A stretch of DNA of 64,000 bases from Podospora pseudoanserina. Taxonomy: Eukaryota; Ascomycota; Sordariomycetes; Sordariales; Podosporaceae. Made by a program: the position numbers and the translations under genes. Below, piece by piece: positions 41,152 to 53,028 of the stretch (positions are counted from its first letter, which is position 1; the number at the start of each line of letters is the position of its first letter). The notes under the pieces were generated by a model. That model was not told where the DNA came from. It did not search any database and saw nothing but the letters and a program-made list of their open reading frames with translations. The DNA lies in assembly GCF_035222485.1 (NCBI RefSeq), contig NC_085923.1, positions 1,798,001 to 1,862,000 of the forward strand, in the 5' to 3' direction.

Positions 41152-43298
41152 TGGGTAAGGTCTCCTGAGTGAGATGGAGAGACGTGGAGAGAGACACAGA
41201 AGCGGAGAAAAAAGACACAAACAACGATGGAAGATCAGGTCCAGGCACACAAGCAACAAGCGAGGCAGGGGAGCGGGAGAGGTGCGTTTCCAGCGCCAAC
41301 AAAACGCGGAGGCGGGGAAAAAGAGGGACTTCGGTAGTCGGAAGAAACGGAGTGTGGGGAGGAGCTGCAAAGAGAAGCCGCAAAGAGGAGAACGGCGGCG
41401 GCGCGACCAGCTTCCCTTTTCTGGGCTCCAACCGTCTGTGACAGAGATGGCCTACACTAGGTGGGTATGTCAAAGCAGCATCTGATGGGAATTGACAGTA
41501 AATGACATGGCATGATTTCAGCTATAGCTAGCCAGCTCAATGCTTATCTATAGATAGATACAGCCACCTAACAGCTACAGATAGCATCAGTACCTAGGTA
41601 GCTGATTGCTCAGGATGACGGCACCTTCAGGCCAGCTGGAAGTTGTTTTGCGGAACTCAAAAGAGAAATCTGGGGAAATGTGGGTGTTTGGTGCACAGAG
41701 TGGTCTGTGCTCTCTCTCATCTCCGCATTCAACAGCTGCCAAGATTTCTGACCCGCTGTAGCCCCGCGACGCCATCTCATCTCATCTTCTCACCCAATCC
41801 ACCCCCAAAAAAATTGTTCTCGAACACAGCTGAGGGGATCTATTGAGGATAGCACACCGGTATTCCCATCGTTCTTATTTGTCGATACTCTTTGTATCCT
41901 TGCTTTTCAGTCTCTTTTCTGTCGCGTCTCCCAGGGCTCAGACCTCCTTCTCTCTGGACTCGAACTCTGCATTATGCCTACGTCAATCTTTCCCAACGAA
42001 CCGCTGCCCTGTTCCCCGTCTTGTCGATGAAAGCAAGCTTTGCCTGGTCATCTTGCAGCGAACCACCCGCAACAAAGCGCATCATAACAGTCCCATTGAC
42101 GGTACCATCGACGGGGGAAAGAGCCGAGCTCTGTGGGTGTTACACTAGAAAGCGGGGTGCATCTCAACCAAAGCACCAAACATCTGAAAGCCACGGAACC
42201 GAGGAACCGTTTTCCAACCTCCTGCTGGTCAGTTTTCGGAGCTCAAACTTTACCAGTCTTGTCCGGGGTCGTGGGGATGTCTAAGTCAGGATTGTAGATC
42301 CAGCGGAGCTGCTAAACGACAGAGACATACCAAGGTATGGCGAACTATCTCGAACACGAGAATCACCAAGTCTACTTTCACATGATATCCTAAGATCCCC
42401 AAACAAATCTCTCTCGGAGGATCCCAACGTTCACAAACGCGGAGTACCTTAGTCTCGACGTCAGCAGGTGTTGGAGGTGTGGAGGCGGGCGCCACTTTGG
42501 GGAAAACGCTTGGAGAATTCAACCCCCCTGTTCGCTCCGGATTATTAGTGCGGGGCCCCGCTCGCAAAATGCGGAGAAACGGGAGAGAAACTTGGACGTG
42601 CCTGGCCTGGCGGGATGAAGCCCTCATCAACTTTACCGCCCTTCGCCCTTCACGTCTGATTGTGGTGCGGAACATGAAATACCGTCGCTCATCTCGTCAC
42701 TGGCCTCTCCTTGCTAACAACGAAAAAAATCCTTTCTTCCGACCCTGCAAACTCCTGGACATTATGATATGGCCGGTTGCCCGTCCCAGACCTTGACCGC
42801 GCCGAACAGCTGGAGCAGCCAGGGGCGGCAGGTTCAAGAGGTTCAGATCAGCAAGACGCATGTGAGTATAGATACCTGGACAGACTACGTACTGGACTAT
42901 CTTGACGGCGGCAACAAAAGTGTACGCGGCGTGTGTGGGTTGGAGAAGCATGGGGAATCTGCACCGATAGTAACACCTCGCCTACACCCGACGTCTTCCC
43001 CAGGTATTGAGCCTACTATCGCATCTAATATGTCGCCTGCGTCTTTGAAAATAGGCAAAATGCACTGCGTCTGGAGGCCCAAGACTGTCTGCCTGCCGCC
43101 GCCGGTCGTGAGCCGAATATCGCCACGTGGATGATAGCTTCCTGGCCTCACTGGTGGTGTATCCATGACAAAACAGCTCCTTCTCAGAGCGTGTGACACC
43201 TGTGAGAACACAGACCTCCTCTTTCCCCCACGGCTTGCTCGGCATCCAGGGCCTGAGGGGGTGCTCGTCGACCATAGGTTGATGCCAAAGCTCATGGG

Positions 43299-43300
<2 letters not shown>

Positions 43301-43355
<55 letters not shown>
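43301..43355. repeat. Dinucleotide tract (GA)n
   Basis: About 27 uninterrupted GA units followed by a G run. Confidence 0.95.
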
Positions 43356-43361
<6 letters not shown>

Positions 43362-45349
43362 AGCACGCTAACTACCGACCTATGCAATGGAGTCAACATC
43401 ACGCACAACACCATCACGCACAACACCATCTCGGGACGGCCTGACCACATTCCCCCTCTTCCCATAGATGAGATAATGCATACCTCTCGGTGTTTACTTC
43501 CGTCACGCGGCAAGCCTGATCTGGGGATGCGATTAGGGTTATCCGCAGCTGGACTCGTCATATGTCGTTGGCTACTCAGGATTTCAACAAGCCCAACATG
43601 GCTATTCAGCACCCACGGCCTGTTGCTCGGTTCGTTTGGATTATCAAGAGACATTAGTCCTGCAATGACCAGGGGTTTGCAAGTATTTCTGGTTAAGACA
43701 GCTGGATGATCTCCGGACGAGGAGGGGAGAAGGCTTCGGCCGATAACCTCATCGGCCATGAGCATTTGGCTAAGCAAGAAAGAGCCATGTGAAAATGTTG
43801 CAGAGCCTCGGATCGAAATGTGAGCCTCAGGCTGAAAAATAAAAATAAAAAAAATACGCCGACGACGGTCCGTAACAGTGAGGGATGACAAAGCTACTGG
43901 ACCTATTCCCACCGCGAACCTGAGATTTCCTGTCTCAGGAGATCATCGAGGTCATTTGGGCATCTACACCTCCTACTCTGCAGGAATCTTTTTGCAGCAA
44001 AAGCTGACAGGTAGTGGTCATTTGGTGTAACACTCCCAAGTAACTTTACCTACACATCGTGCTACCTTACTAACTTGGTAAGCTACCTGGACAGGTCAGA
44101 CGTAACCAGAACAGCACTCCTTAGCTCTCGAGAAGGGGTTTTTGATCGACTCCCCACATGTCTGTTCAGGTCACCCGGGGCCTTCTGGCTGGTAGTATCC
44201 GGCCTTATTTCTTGCATTCACCTTCGTCTCTAGCTGGGAAGTTCGGCCGGCCGAGCGAATCAAATGCTGCGGCCCGGACCAGGGGTTGTAGTTGACCCCT
44301 TCATCTAGTTGAACGTCTCCCATCATATCCATTTCTTAACCCCAGACCATTCGCTTCTTTCCGCATTTTGCCGCGCCTTGTCTTGGGAAGTCCCGAGGAG
44401 ACTGCATCTGGATTGATACGGACCAACATCACAGGATGCCTTTGAGCTCGCTCACCTGCCGTTATTCCCAACACCCTCAGCCGTGAGGCATGCCGTACTC
44501 GAGTGAGCTATCGCTTTTTACCTCTGTTTCTTTCATGAAGAAACATGGAAACATGCTCAGCAATCGAAAATGGCTTGTTCACGCGGGAGTATCGATTATG
44601 TACTCGGGTAATGCGGGCGGAGCAACCGACGACGGGCCGGATCATGGCCAGGAATTCCGTCCAATGATTTGACTTCGTTCATGCTCCCTTCGATGGAACA
44701 AGTGCCAGTATCAAAGTTCCTCAGACATCAATCGCAAGACATAATCGGGGTTGATGGTTGTTTTTGGGATATACACCGGTATGGCGCCCGTGTACGTGTT
44801 CATTCGGGGTCGGGCGGTGGCCTGGCGGTAACCTCACATCTCAGTTGATGGCAGGACTGAAGCTTGGCTTGCCGGAGGTGATGGTTACATGAGACAGTCA
44901 TCGAGGGGCACTCGGGAACAAACTACACGGAAAATCACAGACACATGTTGCTTTTGCCCGGAACCGTGTGGCATTGACTAGCGTCGTCACCATCCATCCA
45001 TGGCTGAGGTGGCTGGCCCCGAGGGCTTTGGTATTGGAACACAACATCGTCACTTTCTCCTCTTCCCCACCATCTCAGAACCATGCACGTGTGCGTTGGT
45101 GTTTTGTTTCACGGGCTCAGCAAGGCCAGGTTGTTGTGTCTTGTCCCAGCTCCCCGGAATGCTGAAGGTATGATTACCCCTGAGACTGGCCAACCGCGGA
45201 ATGACGAGAAACAAGGTTTCACTTTTGTCAACCACGGCACTCAGCCTCTGCGGACACATACAAAAGTCAGTCGGAAGTAAGGGCAGGACAGACTTTTCTT
45301 TTCCGCTTCTCCTCCACGCACCGGCGGACGATAGGTGTTGTTGCTTGTC

Positions 45350-48090
45350 ATGCGTTCCAGCTCGTTGTTGGTGGCTGTTGCCATTGCTGCTTCGGCGGTG
45401 CAGGCTTTTTGGCTTGGAGATATTCCTCGTGAGCTTCTCTTTATCTGTTCTGATCAGGTTGAGGACGGCTGCTAACGTTCGAGGCAGATCGAGGCATTGC
45501 GCCGTTTGCTCAGCCAAACTATCCAGTCTTCCGCAATGTGAGGGACTATGGCGCCAGGGGTAAGACATCTTGAAGTTGCCAGAAGAGACCGAAAGCTAAT
45601 TCGTGTTGTTAACAACAGGTGATGGAATAACTGACGATACTGTTGCTATCAATGCTGCCATCAATGCTGGGAATCCTTGCAACAGGGGATGTGTATGTCG
45701 AACTGTTGCGGGCCTACGCTCCGAGGAAGCAATGCTAACACACAAGAAAGGCATCCACTACCACAACTCCTGCAATCGTTTACTTCCCGGCAGGCACTTA
45801 CCTCATCTCTTCCTCGATCCTGCCAGCGTACTTCACCCATCTTGTCGGCGATGCTTCCGCTCCACCTACCCTCAAGGCCACGGCCAACTTCCAGGGGTTC
45901 GGGCTGATCGACGGCAACCCGTACTACACCGAGGTTCTCAACTGGAAGGCGGTCAATGTCTTCTTCCGCCAGGTCCGCAACTTTGTCATCGACACCACTG
46001 CCATCGCCCCGGGGAGGGCAGCAACAGGCATGCACTGGCCTACCTCTCAGGCGACCAGTCTGCAGAACATCGTGTTCAACATGCCATCCACGCCCGACGT
46101 CGTCCACGTTGGTCTGTTTATCGAGGAGGGTAGCGGAGGCATGATGGCCGATCTTACTTTCAACGGCGGCGCTACCGGTGCCAGCATGGGCAATCAGCAA
46201 TACACGATGCGGAACATGAAATTCAACAATTGCAAGACGGCCATCATCCAGATCTGGAACTGGGGCTGGACATACCATGGGCTGTCTATAAACAACTGCG
46301 GTGTCGGTCTTGACCTTTCTGCCGGCGGTCCAAGCAACATCAACGTTGGCTCCGTCACCCTCTTTGACAGCACCTTCAGCAACACCCCGGTCGCCATCAA
46401 GACGGCCTGGACACCCTCCGCCAACCCCCCAACTGGGGGAAGTCTCGTCATCGAGAATATCCAACTTAACAACGTCGCCGTCGCAGTCCAAGGCCCAAGT
46501 GGGACCATGCTCGGCGGCACATCAGGCTCAACCACGATCCCAGCCTGGGCCCTAGGCCACCTCCTCGACCGCGGCACCAACGCCCCCCGTTTCTCGGGAC
46601 CGATCAACCCCAACCCACGCCCTGCCTCCCTCCTGACCTCCGACGGGCGGTACTACGTCCGGTCCAAACCCCAATACGAATCCGTCCCCGCCTCGTCGTT
46701 CCTCTCGGTCCGCGCCTTTGGCGCCAGAGGCGACGCGGCAGCCGACGACACATCCGCTCTCCAAAACGCAATCAACACGGCCGTTGCCCAAAACAAGATC
46801 TTGCTTCTCGACCACGGCCTCTACCGCGTCACTTCCACCATCGTCATCCCCCCCTCTGCCAAGATCGTCGGGGAGGCCTACCCTGTTATTTTATCTTCTG
46901 GTGGTTACTTTAACGACATGAGCAACCCCCGGCCTGTTGTTCAGGTGGGGACGACGTCTGGTCAGCAGGGGTATGTCGAGCTGAGTGATTTCATCGTCGC
47001 CACGCAGAATGCGCAGGCTGGGGCGATTTGCATAGAGTATAACCTTGCCACCAATGGGGGCCAGCCGAGTGGCATGTGGGATGTGCACGTACGGATTGGG
47101 GGGTTTACGGGCACGCAGCAGCAGATTGGGCAGTGTTTGAAGAAGCCGGGGAATGGGAGTGTCGATCGGAACTGTGTTGTGGCGTTCATGGCGATGCATG
47201 TCACCAAGGGGGCGAAGGGTTTGTACATGGAGAATGTTTGGCTGTGGTGAGCACACACCTACCCACCCACCTACCTACCCACCTACCTACCTACCCACCT
47301 ACCTACCTACCTACCCACCTACCTACCTACCTACCTACCTACCTACCTACCTACCTATCTACCTACCTACCTACCTACCTACCTACCTACCTATCTTGCT
47401 ACCGTCAAGGGGCGATGAAATGCTGACTGAGATGGCGATGATGATAGGACGGCGGATCACGATATCGATGAGCAGTTGAACACTCAGATTACGATTTATA
47501 CTGGTCGTGGACTGCGTAAGGTCTCCTCATCTATACGCTATTGGATTGTGTGTTGCTGACAACAAAAAGTAATCGAATCCACCACCGGCCCCCTCTGGCT
47601 CTGGGGGACAGGCTCAGAACACCACGTCCTCTACCAATACCAGCTCACCTCCACCTCGGACATCTTCCTCGGCCAGATCCAGACCGAGTCGCCCTATTTC
47701 GCTCCCGTTCCCAACTCCCTTGTTCCGTTCCCGCCCGTGGCGAAGTACTCCGACCCCGACTACCGCGCTCAGTGTGTGGGGATCGCGGGGAACTGCCCGG
47801 CGGCGTGGGGATTGAGGGTGATGAGCAGCAGGAATGTGTTGGTTTACGGAGCGGGGTTGTATTCTTTCTTTGATAATTACTCCACGGCTTGCAGCACGTT
47901 TGATGCGGGGCAGACGTGCCAGCAGAGGATCACGAGCGTGGAGGGGAGGGCGGAGAATGTGGCGGTTTATAACCTCAACACGATCGGGACGAGGGAGATG
48001 GTGACGAGGGATGGGGGGATGGTGGGGGGCAGTGGGTGGGCGGAGAACAGGAACACTTTTGCGAGTAATGTTGGGGTTTATAGGGCTTAG
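45350..48090 (+). CDS. Secreted GH55 exo-beta-1,3-glucanase
   Basis: Six exons: 45350-45428, 45488-45559, 45619-45692, 45751-47246, 47448-47515 and 47570-48090; 2,310 nt, 769 residues. A signal peptide ([19 protein letters not shown]) ends before FWLGDI. Two pectate-lyase-like beta-helix halves begin with the repeated motif [19 protein letters not shown] and [19 protein letters not shown], the hallmark of GH55. Others are [43 protein letters not shown] and [12 protein letters not shown]55 enzymes cut glucose or gentiobiose from beta-1,3-glucan; the acid is a Glu in the second half, which I did not pin down. It likely acts outside the cell on self or foreign fungal wall, or plant callose. Introns are 54-59 nt except intron 4 (201 nt), which is filled by a TACC repeat. 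It converges with the DUF2461 gene. Confidence 0.93.
47257..47395. repeat. (TACC)n array within intron 4 of the GH55 gene
   Basis: About 35 imperfect ACCT/ACCC tetramers fill most of the intron between donor 47247 and acceptor 47447. The branch-like TGCTGACT lies downstream of the array. Confidence 0.92.
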
Positions 48091-48724
48091 TTTGCATAGA
48101 GATCATGTAGGGGGGTTTAGGGGTCAAGGGGTTGGTCAAGGGAGGTAGATTATCAACGCTGGAGCTGGGGGTGGGAGGTAAGTTTGATGTTGATGCTGGG
48201 GTTGGATGGCATAAATTGGAATACATCATGCTGACTTTTCCCAACCCTGATTCTGCTTGTAGAACAAAAGTGCCAGAAACAAAAAACAGTAAGCTGCGCG
48301 TGTATCAAGCTGGGTATCCTGCTAAATCGCCAGCCGAAAAATATCCAGAACAGCAACCCAAGCAGCAAAAAAAAAAATATAAAAAAATTAAAAAAAAATA
48401 TAAAAATATTAAAAAAAATACAACAAAAAAATAAATAAATAAAAATAAAAAATAAATAGATAGATAAAAATAAAAAGTAAATGAAAAAAGTGAAATAGTT
48501 GTCACAGTGTCGACCAAGGTCTAGGGTAAGTGTTATTGCGCGAGGGAAAGGAAAAGGGGAGCAAAGCTCCCTACGAAGTGGTGTCTAAATACAGCCGAAG
48601 CGGCACTGCTCCTCCCGAGCCCCACACCCTGTTCTCCTCTGAGCCTCGCTTTGATGCCGTGACAATAGTATACAGACAACAAACCCAGAGCCAGTTGCTT
48701 TCCCAACCGACCCTCCAGCAAACC
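48091..48724. other. Convergent 3' region with A-rich tract
   Basis: It holds the 3' ends of the GH55 gene (+) and the DUF2461 gene (-). 48366-48490 is almost pure A with scattered T (AAAAATATAAAAA and AAATAAAT words). No gene is seen. Confidence 0.6.
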
Positions 48725-49921
48725 TCACTCCTCCTCCTCCTCGTCCTCACTATCATCCTCATCCCCCGGATCAGGCATCACAATCCTGTTCAAATGCGTC
48801 ACAAACCCAACCATCCCCCCCACTACATCCATCACCTCCCCCTCCAAGCCCCCCTCCCTCGTCCAAACCCCATCATCCACCTTCTTCCAAACAGTATGAT
48901 TCCTCAACTTGAGCAGCCGCATATCCCTATGCTCGGGATGAAACCCCTTCGGCCTGGTCTTGAGCGCGTTCCCTCGGTTCATCTCGGCGTACGCCTCCAT
49001 TGCGTCTTGTTCCTCCTCTTCCCGGTTTTTCTTCCCCTTTCCCCTGCCCTTCTTTTCCCCTTGCAGGAGGAAAATCCGCCTAAATGCCGGTTCGGTGAGC
49101 GCCCTCCTCCATCGATCAGGCCGCTCATCAACACTAGCCCTCAGCCTCCCCAAAGCGGCCCCGTCAGGATGCCACAGCCCCCCACCCACAAAACTGTTCC
49201 CATCAGGTTCCACGTGAACATAATAACACGCATAGGGGCCCTTACGACCTGTCCTGCTGAACGCAGCCGAGAAGTGAGGCTTGTAAGGTGTGGGGTCGTT
49301 ACTGAAACGAACATCCCGGTAAATTCTAAAGTTGACGTCCTTAAAAGGGAGCTCAGGCACGGTAGGGTCGAGCGAGGTGATCTTTTCGGTCAAGCAGGTG
49401 ACGTAAGACTCCCAGTCGGCGAGAGCGCGGCGGTACTCCTTGTCGTGGAGCTTGAGCCAGGAGCGCTTGTTGTTGGCTTTGAGGTCCGAGAGGAAGAGGA
49501 GGGTGTTGGGGTGGAGGGCGTGAGGACGGTAGGGGGTGGTGCCTTCGGGGCGGAGGGTGGGGAGGGGGGTGTATGTCACTTTTGGGGGGGCGTCGGAGTC
49601 GGAGTCGGAGTCGGAATCGGAGTCTGATTTTGGTTTGGCTTCCTCTTGGGGGTTGTCTTTGAACTCGTTGTCGTCGTCTGGATCAGATTCAGGTTCGAGC
49701 TGCTTCTTGGCTTTCTTTGCTGGACGGCCTCTGCCGCGTCTTTTCGGGGCGGTTGGCTTGGCTTTGGCGAGGGGGTCTGGTGATTCGGAGTCTGAAGGGG
49801 AGGGGTCAAAGTATTTGCTGGTTTTGCCTGTGGATGATGACGCTGCGCGCTGGGGCCTTGACGTTGATACTGGCTCTTCCACTGCGGCAGCAGGGGCAGA
49901 TTTGCGTTTTCGGCCGACCAT
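48725..49921 (-). CDS. DUF2461-domain protein with AT-hook-like motif
   Basis: A single exon of 398 residues. The N-terminal 130 residues are disordered, with an AT-hook-like RRGRGRPAKKAKK and an SD-repeat (SDSDSDSDSDSD). The rest matches the TIGR02453/DUF2461 family: TLLFLSDLKANNKRSWLKLHDKEY at the start, FRIYRDVRFSNDPTPYKPHFSAAF (conserved R-D-x-R-F-s-x-D-K/T-x-P-Y-K) in the middle, YYVHVEPDGNSFVGGGLWHPD, and RPKGFHPEHRD near the end. A Glu/Asp tail closes the protein. The family is found across bacteria and fungi without a settled biochemical function. The AT-hook and basic stretch suggest nuclear location; this is inference. Confidence 0.88.
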   Translation of the reverse strand: MVGRKRKSAPAAAVEEPVSTSRPQRAASSSTGKTSKYFDPSPSDSESPDPLAKAKPTAPKRRGRGRPAKKAKKQLEPESDPDDDNEFKDNPQEEAKPKSDSDSDSDSDSDAPPKVTYTPLPTLRPEGTTPYRPHALHPNTLLFLSDLKANNKRSWLKLHDKEYRRALADWESYVTCLTEKITSLDPTVPELPFKDVNFRIYRDVRFSNDPTPYKPHFSAAFSRTGRKGPYACYYVHVEPDGNSFVGGGLWHPDGAALGRLRASVDERPDRWRRALTEPAFRRIFLLQGEKKGRGKGKKNREEEEQDAMEAYAEMNRGNALKTRPKGFHPEHRDMRLLKLRNHTVWKKVDDGVWTREGGLEGEVMDVVGGMVGFVTHLNRIVMPDPGDEDDSEDEEEEE

Positions 49922-50608
49922 TCTGAAATGATTTGAGAAGGAACCGAATGAGGGTTGTGAGGGCCAATCGATCTAGGGCTCAATTCCTCTCCAAATAAGA
50001 GCTGATCTTTGTGACGGTTGCTCAATGACGTTCGCGATCCGAGGAATATTCCAGACGAGCGGGGATGTCATGGCAGTGCCGTGTTCTGTGTTCTGTGTCG
50101 CGAAAGCACGTGCCTCTTCTTTAATTGGATTATGTCGTTTATAACACTTGCCCCTCCTTTACCATCACCGACCAGAGATGTCGAGCAACAAATCTATGTG
50201 CTTCATCAAAGTGAAGACACTGGATGCTTCAGGGCAGCACCGCAGCCATGGGAAAGCCACCCTTGAAGCATACATACGTACGCCCCGCCGAGGATCTTTT
50301 GTGCGTGGATCTTCCCCAGAAACTACCCCAAACAGCCCCCGGATAGTCCCCCACAAAAAGCTTTTCTCTTTCCTTCTTTCTTTGAACATTTCCTGGACAA
50401 GCAATTCTCGTCCTGCATCATCGCGCATTACCTACCCCACACTTTCTCTTCTTAAGAACTTCCCCAACCCCCAGCCTCCCCCGCGCATCTCCAACTCTGC
50501 TTTCTAACCTCACCTAACCCACATCCTCACCCATCCATCCCGTTTGACAACCCCATCCCTGCTATCCCACCCCTTTTCCAATCACTGTTCGCCTCTCCCA
50601 TCCTCACA
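49922..50608. other. Divergent promoter region
   Basis: It lies between the DUF2461 gene (-) and the dioxygenase-like gene (+). The side next to 50609 is strongly C/T-rich (50430-50600), as in many fungal promoters. No gene is supported. Confidence 0.55.
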
Positions 50609-51526
50609 ATGACCAACCCCCCCCAGCCCGGCTAACAACCCACGGCTACGTGATAATCCCCTCCTTCCTACCCCCCTCCACCCTCTCCGCCCTCCGCACC
50701 GCCTCATCCACTCTCATCTCCCTCTCCTCTGCCGGCCAATGGCCCCACGTCCGCACCACAGGCAAACAATTCCCCCCCTGGGACCCCTCCCTAGTCCCGC
50801 ACTCGGCCGGCATCTGGGGCGTCCAACACCTCCTCCACCCTTCCCTCCCCTCCCCCCTCCCAACGCGAGGCTTTTGTCAAGCTCTACTTCTCCCCCGCGC
50901 TGCTCTCCCTCTCCCGGGAAATCCTCTCCCTCCCTCCGCCTGACGGCCTGGTGATGGAACTGTTCAACCTGCTGTGTGGGCCCAGCGACGGGAAAGGGTT
51001 CGAGCTCTCCTGGCATAGGGACGACATTCCCGCCTCGGCGACGGAGGAGGAGGAACGGGAAAGGGTGTGGAAACCGGGGGAGGTGTACTCTCACACGCAG
51101 TGGAATTTGCCGTTGTATGACGACAACAGTTTGGTTTTGGTGCCGGGGTCGCATTCGCGGCCGCGGACGGCAGCGGAGCGAGAGGCTGATCCTCATGGGG
51201 GTGATTTGGAGGGGCAAGTGGTGGTGGAGCTGAAGGCGGGGGATTTGGTGTTTTACGATAACAACATCCTCCATCGGGGGGTGTATTCGGGGGGTAAGCA
51301 ACGGGTGACGCTTCACGGGTCGGTTGGGAGGGCGGATGGGGGGGGGGAGGGGATGAAGAAGCGGGCGAGGAATGTGCTGCAGCACGGGGTCGGGAGCTGG
51401 GTTGAGCGGGCCGATTTTTCTTGTTTGGGGGAGGGGGAAGAAAGAAAGACGGCGGAGGGGATGAGGAGGAGGTTGGTCGAGATGGGGAGGGCTGCTGGAG
51501 AGGTTGGCTACTCGCTTGTCGGCTGA
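50609..51526 (+). pseudogene. Phytanoyl-CoA-dioxygenase-like protein with two frame breaks
   Basis: The ATG at 50609 (CACAATGACC) gives MTNP, but the frame meets TAA at once. The conserved frame (TTHGYVIIPSFLPPSTLSALR) needs one more C in the eight-C run 50617-50624. A second shift lies near the C run at 50852-50857, before EAFVKLYFSPALLSLSREIL. From 50951 the frame is open: MELFNLLCGPSDGKG, ELSWHRDDIP with the H-x-D iron ligands, then DLVFYDNNILHRGVYSGG with the distal His and QRVTLHG with the Arg that binds 2-oxoglutarate. These are all hallmarks of Fe(II)/2OG oxygenases. The substrate is unknown. Both breaks fall in C runs while all the catalytic residues are kept, so missing or extra bases in the assembly are more likely than true loss. 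Confidence 0.75.
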
Positions 51527-52115
51527 AAAGGAGGGATATATCTAGTTTTTTAAGTGCAGCGTATGGATATCGCCCCTAGTTTCTCGAACTATGAGAATGA
51601 GCTGCTCGGACGGCTGTTTTTTTGGACTTCAGTCTGTGATTCAGCAAGATGTGCCAACCATGGAATACGCACAGCTGCTCTTTTGGCTCCTCTAGAATTA
51701 CTTCGAGAAAACCGCGGCGGCTCTCACGCCAACTCCATCTCATTCATTATTAACGGCCGGCAGGTGGGGGTATCGAAGCAGCACACACACATAACCGTCT
51801 CAGCTGCCCGGTTCCCCTCCCTCCTTGCTTCAACAGCAAAAGTATAAAAACAACAAAAAAAGCAATTGGTATCTCGTTCGGCAATTCATTACCGTTGGTT
51901 TCCCTTTCCCAAGCAACAAAAGCGCCCCGCAACACAAAAAAAAAAGAGAGAAAAAAGAGAAAAAAAAGAAAAGAAAAAAAAGGGACAACAGATTCAACCC
52001 CAACTCGACTCAATATCGCCAAGCTTCCCGCGCAACCAAAGCCATGGTCATTTTGGTATTTCGTTATGCCGTCGACTTCGTTCGTTTCGTTATGGAAGGG
52101 GGGGGTGAGGGGCGC
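51527..52115. other. Convergent 3' region
   Basis: It holds the 3' ends of the dioxygenase-like gene and the Ala/Pro-rich gene. 51935-51985 is an A-rich purine tract on the plus strand. No gene is seen. Confidence 0.55.
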
Positions 52116-53028
52116 TTAGGCAGTAGTGGTGGTGGTAGCCGCAGCAGGAGCAGCAGGAGTGGCCTCGACAGCCGGAGCAGCAGCCGCCTCCTCCTTCTTC
52201 TCCTCCTCGACAGCGGGAGCGGGAGCGGGAGCAGGGGTCTCCACGGCGGGAGCAGGAGCCGGCTCAGCAGCGACTGGGGCCGGAGCAGGAGCGGGGGTCG
52301 GCTCGGTGGCAGCTGTCGGAGCAGCAGCCGCGGCGGTGGTCTCAGCAGCGGGGGCAGCTAAACCTTAATGTTAGCACATCTCAACTTTTGTTTTTCTTTC
52401 TACCGTCAAAGATACGAACCAGCTGGGGCGGGAGCCTCCTCCTTCTTCTCCTCGGCAGCAGCAGCGGGAGCAGCTTCAGTAGCAGCTTCAGTAGCAGCTA
52501 TCATTTGTTAGTTTTTTTCCAAGGTTCCTCTGACTTCCGAAACCAGACACAACTCACCAGCCGGAGTCTCAACAGGGGCAGCCGCCGGGGCCGTCTCGGT
52601 CTTGGTGGCCTCGGTGCCAGCAGTGACAGCGGTACCAGCGGCCGCGGCGGGAGCAGCAGTGCTGCTCTCACCAGTAGCAGCAGCCGGGGCCGCCGGGGCC
52701 GCCTCGTCCTTCTTGGCCTTCTCAGCGTCCTTCTTCGCCTTCTTCTCGGCCCGGCTCTTGAAGGCAGCCTTGAGCTTGCCCTTCAGGTTGTCGAGAGCGC
52801 CGAATGCTGTTTATGCGCCAAAAGCGGTTAGCTCACGATATTCCTCTTTTCCAGCCGCTTCTCGCTTCTCGCTTCTCTTGCCTTGTCCGACGCGACACAT
52901 GGCTTCCGAGCATAGTTGCACGCGAGGCAACGGCATCAAAATGGCCGAGGGGGACAGGCAGGGCCGTCGCGATGGATGATCGAGGAGATAAAGCCAATGT
53001 GATGGGGAAACTTACGGATTCCAGGCAT
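52116..53028 (-). CDS. Small Ala/Pro-rich protein with basic N-terminal helix
   Basis: Four exons: 53016-53028 (only 13 nt), 52558-52806, 52420-52497 and 52116-52357; 582 nt, 193 residues. Introns are 209, 60 and 62 nt, with branch sites CTAAC in the last two. The start is MPGIPFGALDNLKGKLKAAFKSRAEKK, an amphipathic Lys-rich helix. The remainder is Ala/Pro/Thr/Glu-rich low complexity, with AAPAAET, AAEEKKEEAPAPA and PAPAPAVEEEKKEE. There is no signal peptide and no membrane helix. Similar short proteins with a MPGI start are common in Sordariomycetes as uncharacterised proteins (recollection). All internal introns lie between Ala codons at phase 1, suggesting growth by repeat expansion. I cannot name a function. 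Confidence 0.8.

Larger units (their letters stand above)
40487..45349. other. 4.9-kb region without a clear gene
   Basis: It is the divergent space between the zinc-finger gene (-) and the GH55 gene (+). It holds a GGATCT hexamer array (about 40705-40735), a GGAT tetramer array (41119-41151), an AG-dinucleotide tract (43301-43355) and CTAGGTAG-type words near 41530-41610. A short frame from 42769 starts with ATG but has no recognisable domain. I see no gene I would defend. Confidence 0.5.

Noticed and set aside
41843-42148. Signal-peptide-like frame (SILFVSLLFSLFSV)
   Set aside because: It has no ATG start, no conserved domain and no splice support.
42769-43134. ATG-initiated frame of 121 codons
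   Set aside because: No recognisable domain, atypical composition, and a possible donor within it leads nowhere.
47257-47395. CRISPR-like array
   Set aside because: It is a simple tetranucleotide microsatellite in a fungal intron without spacers.
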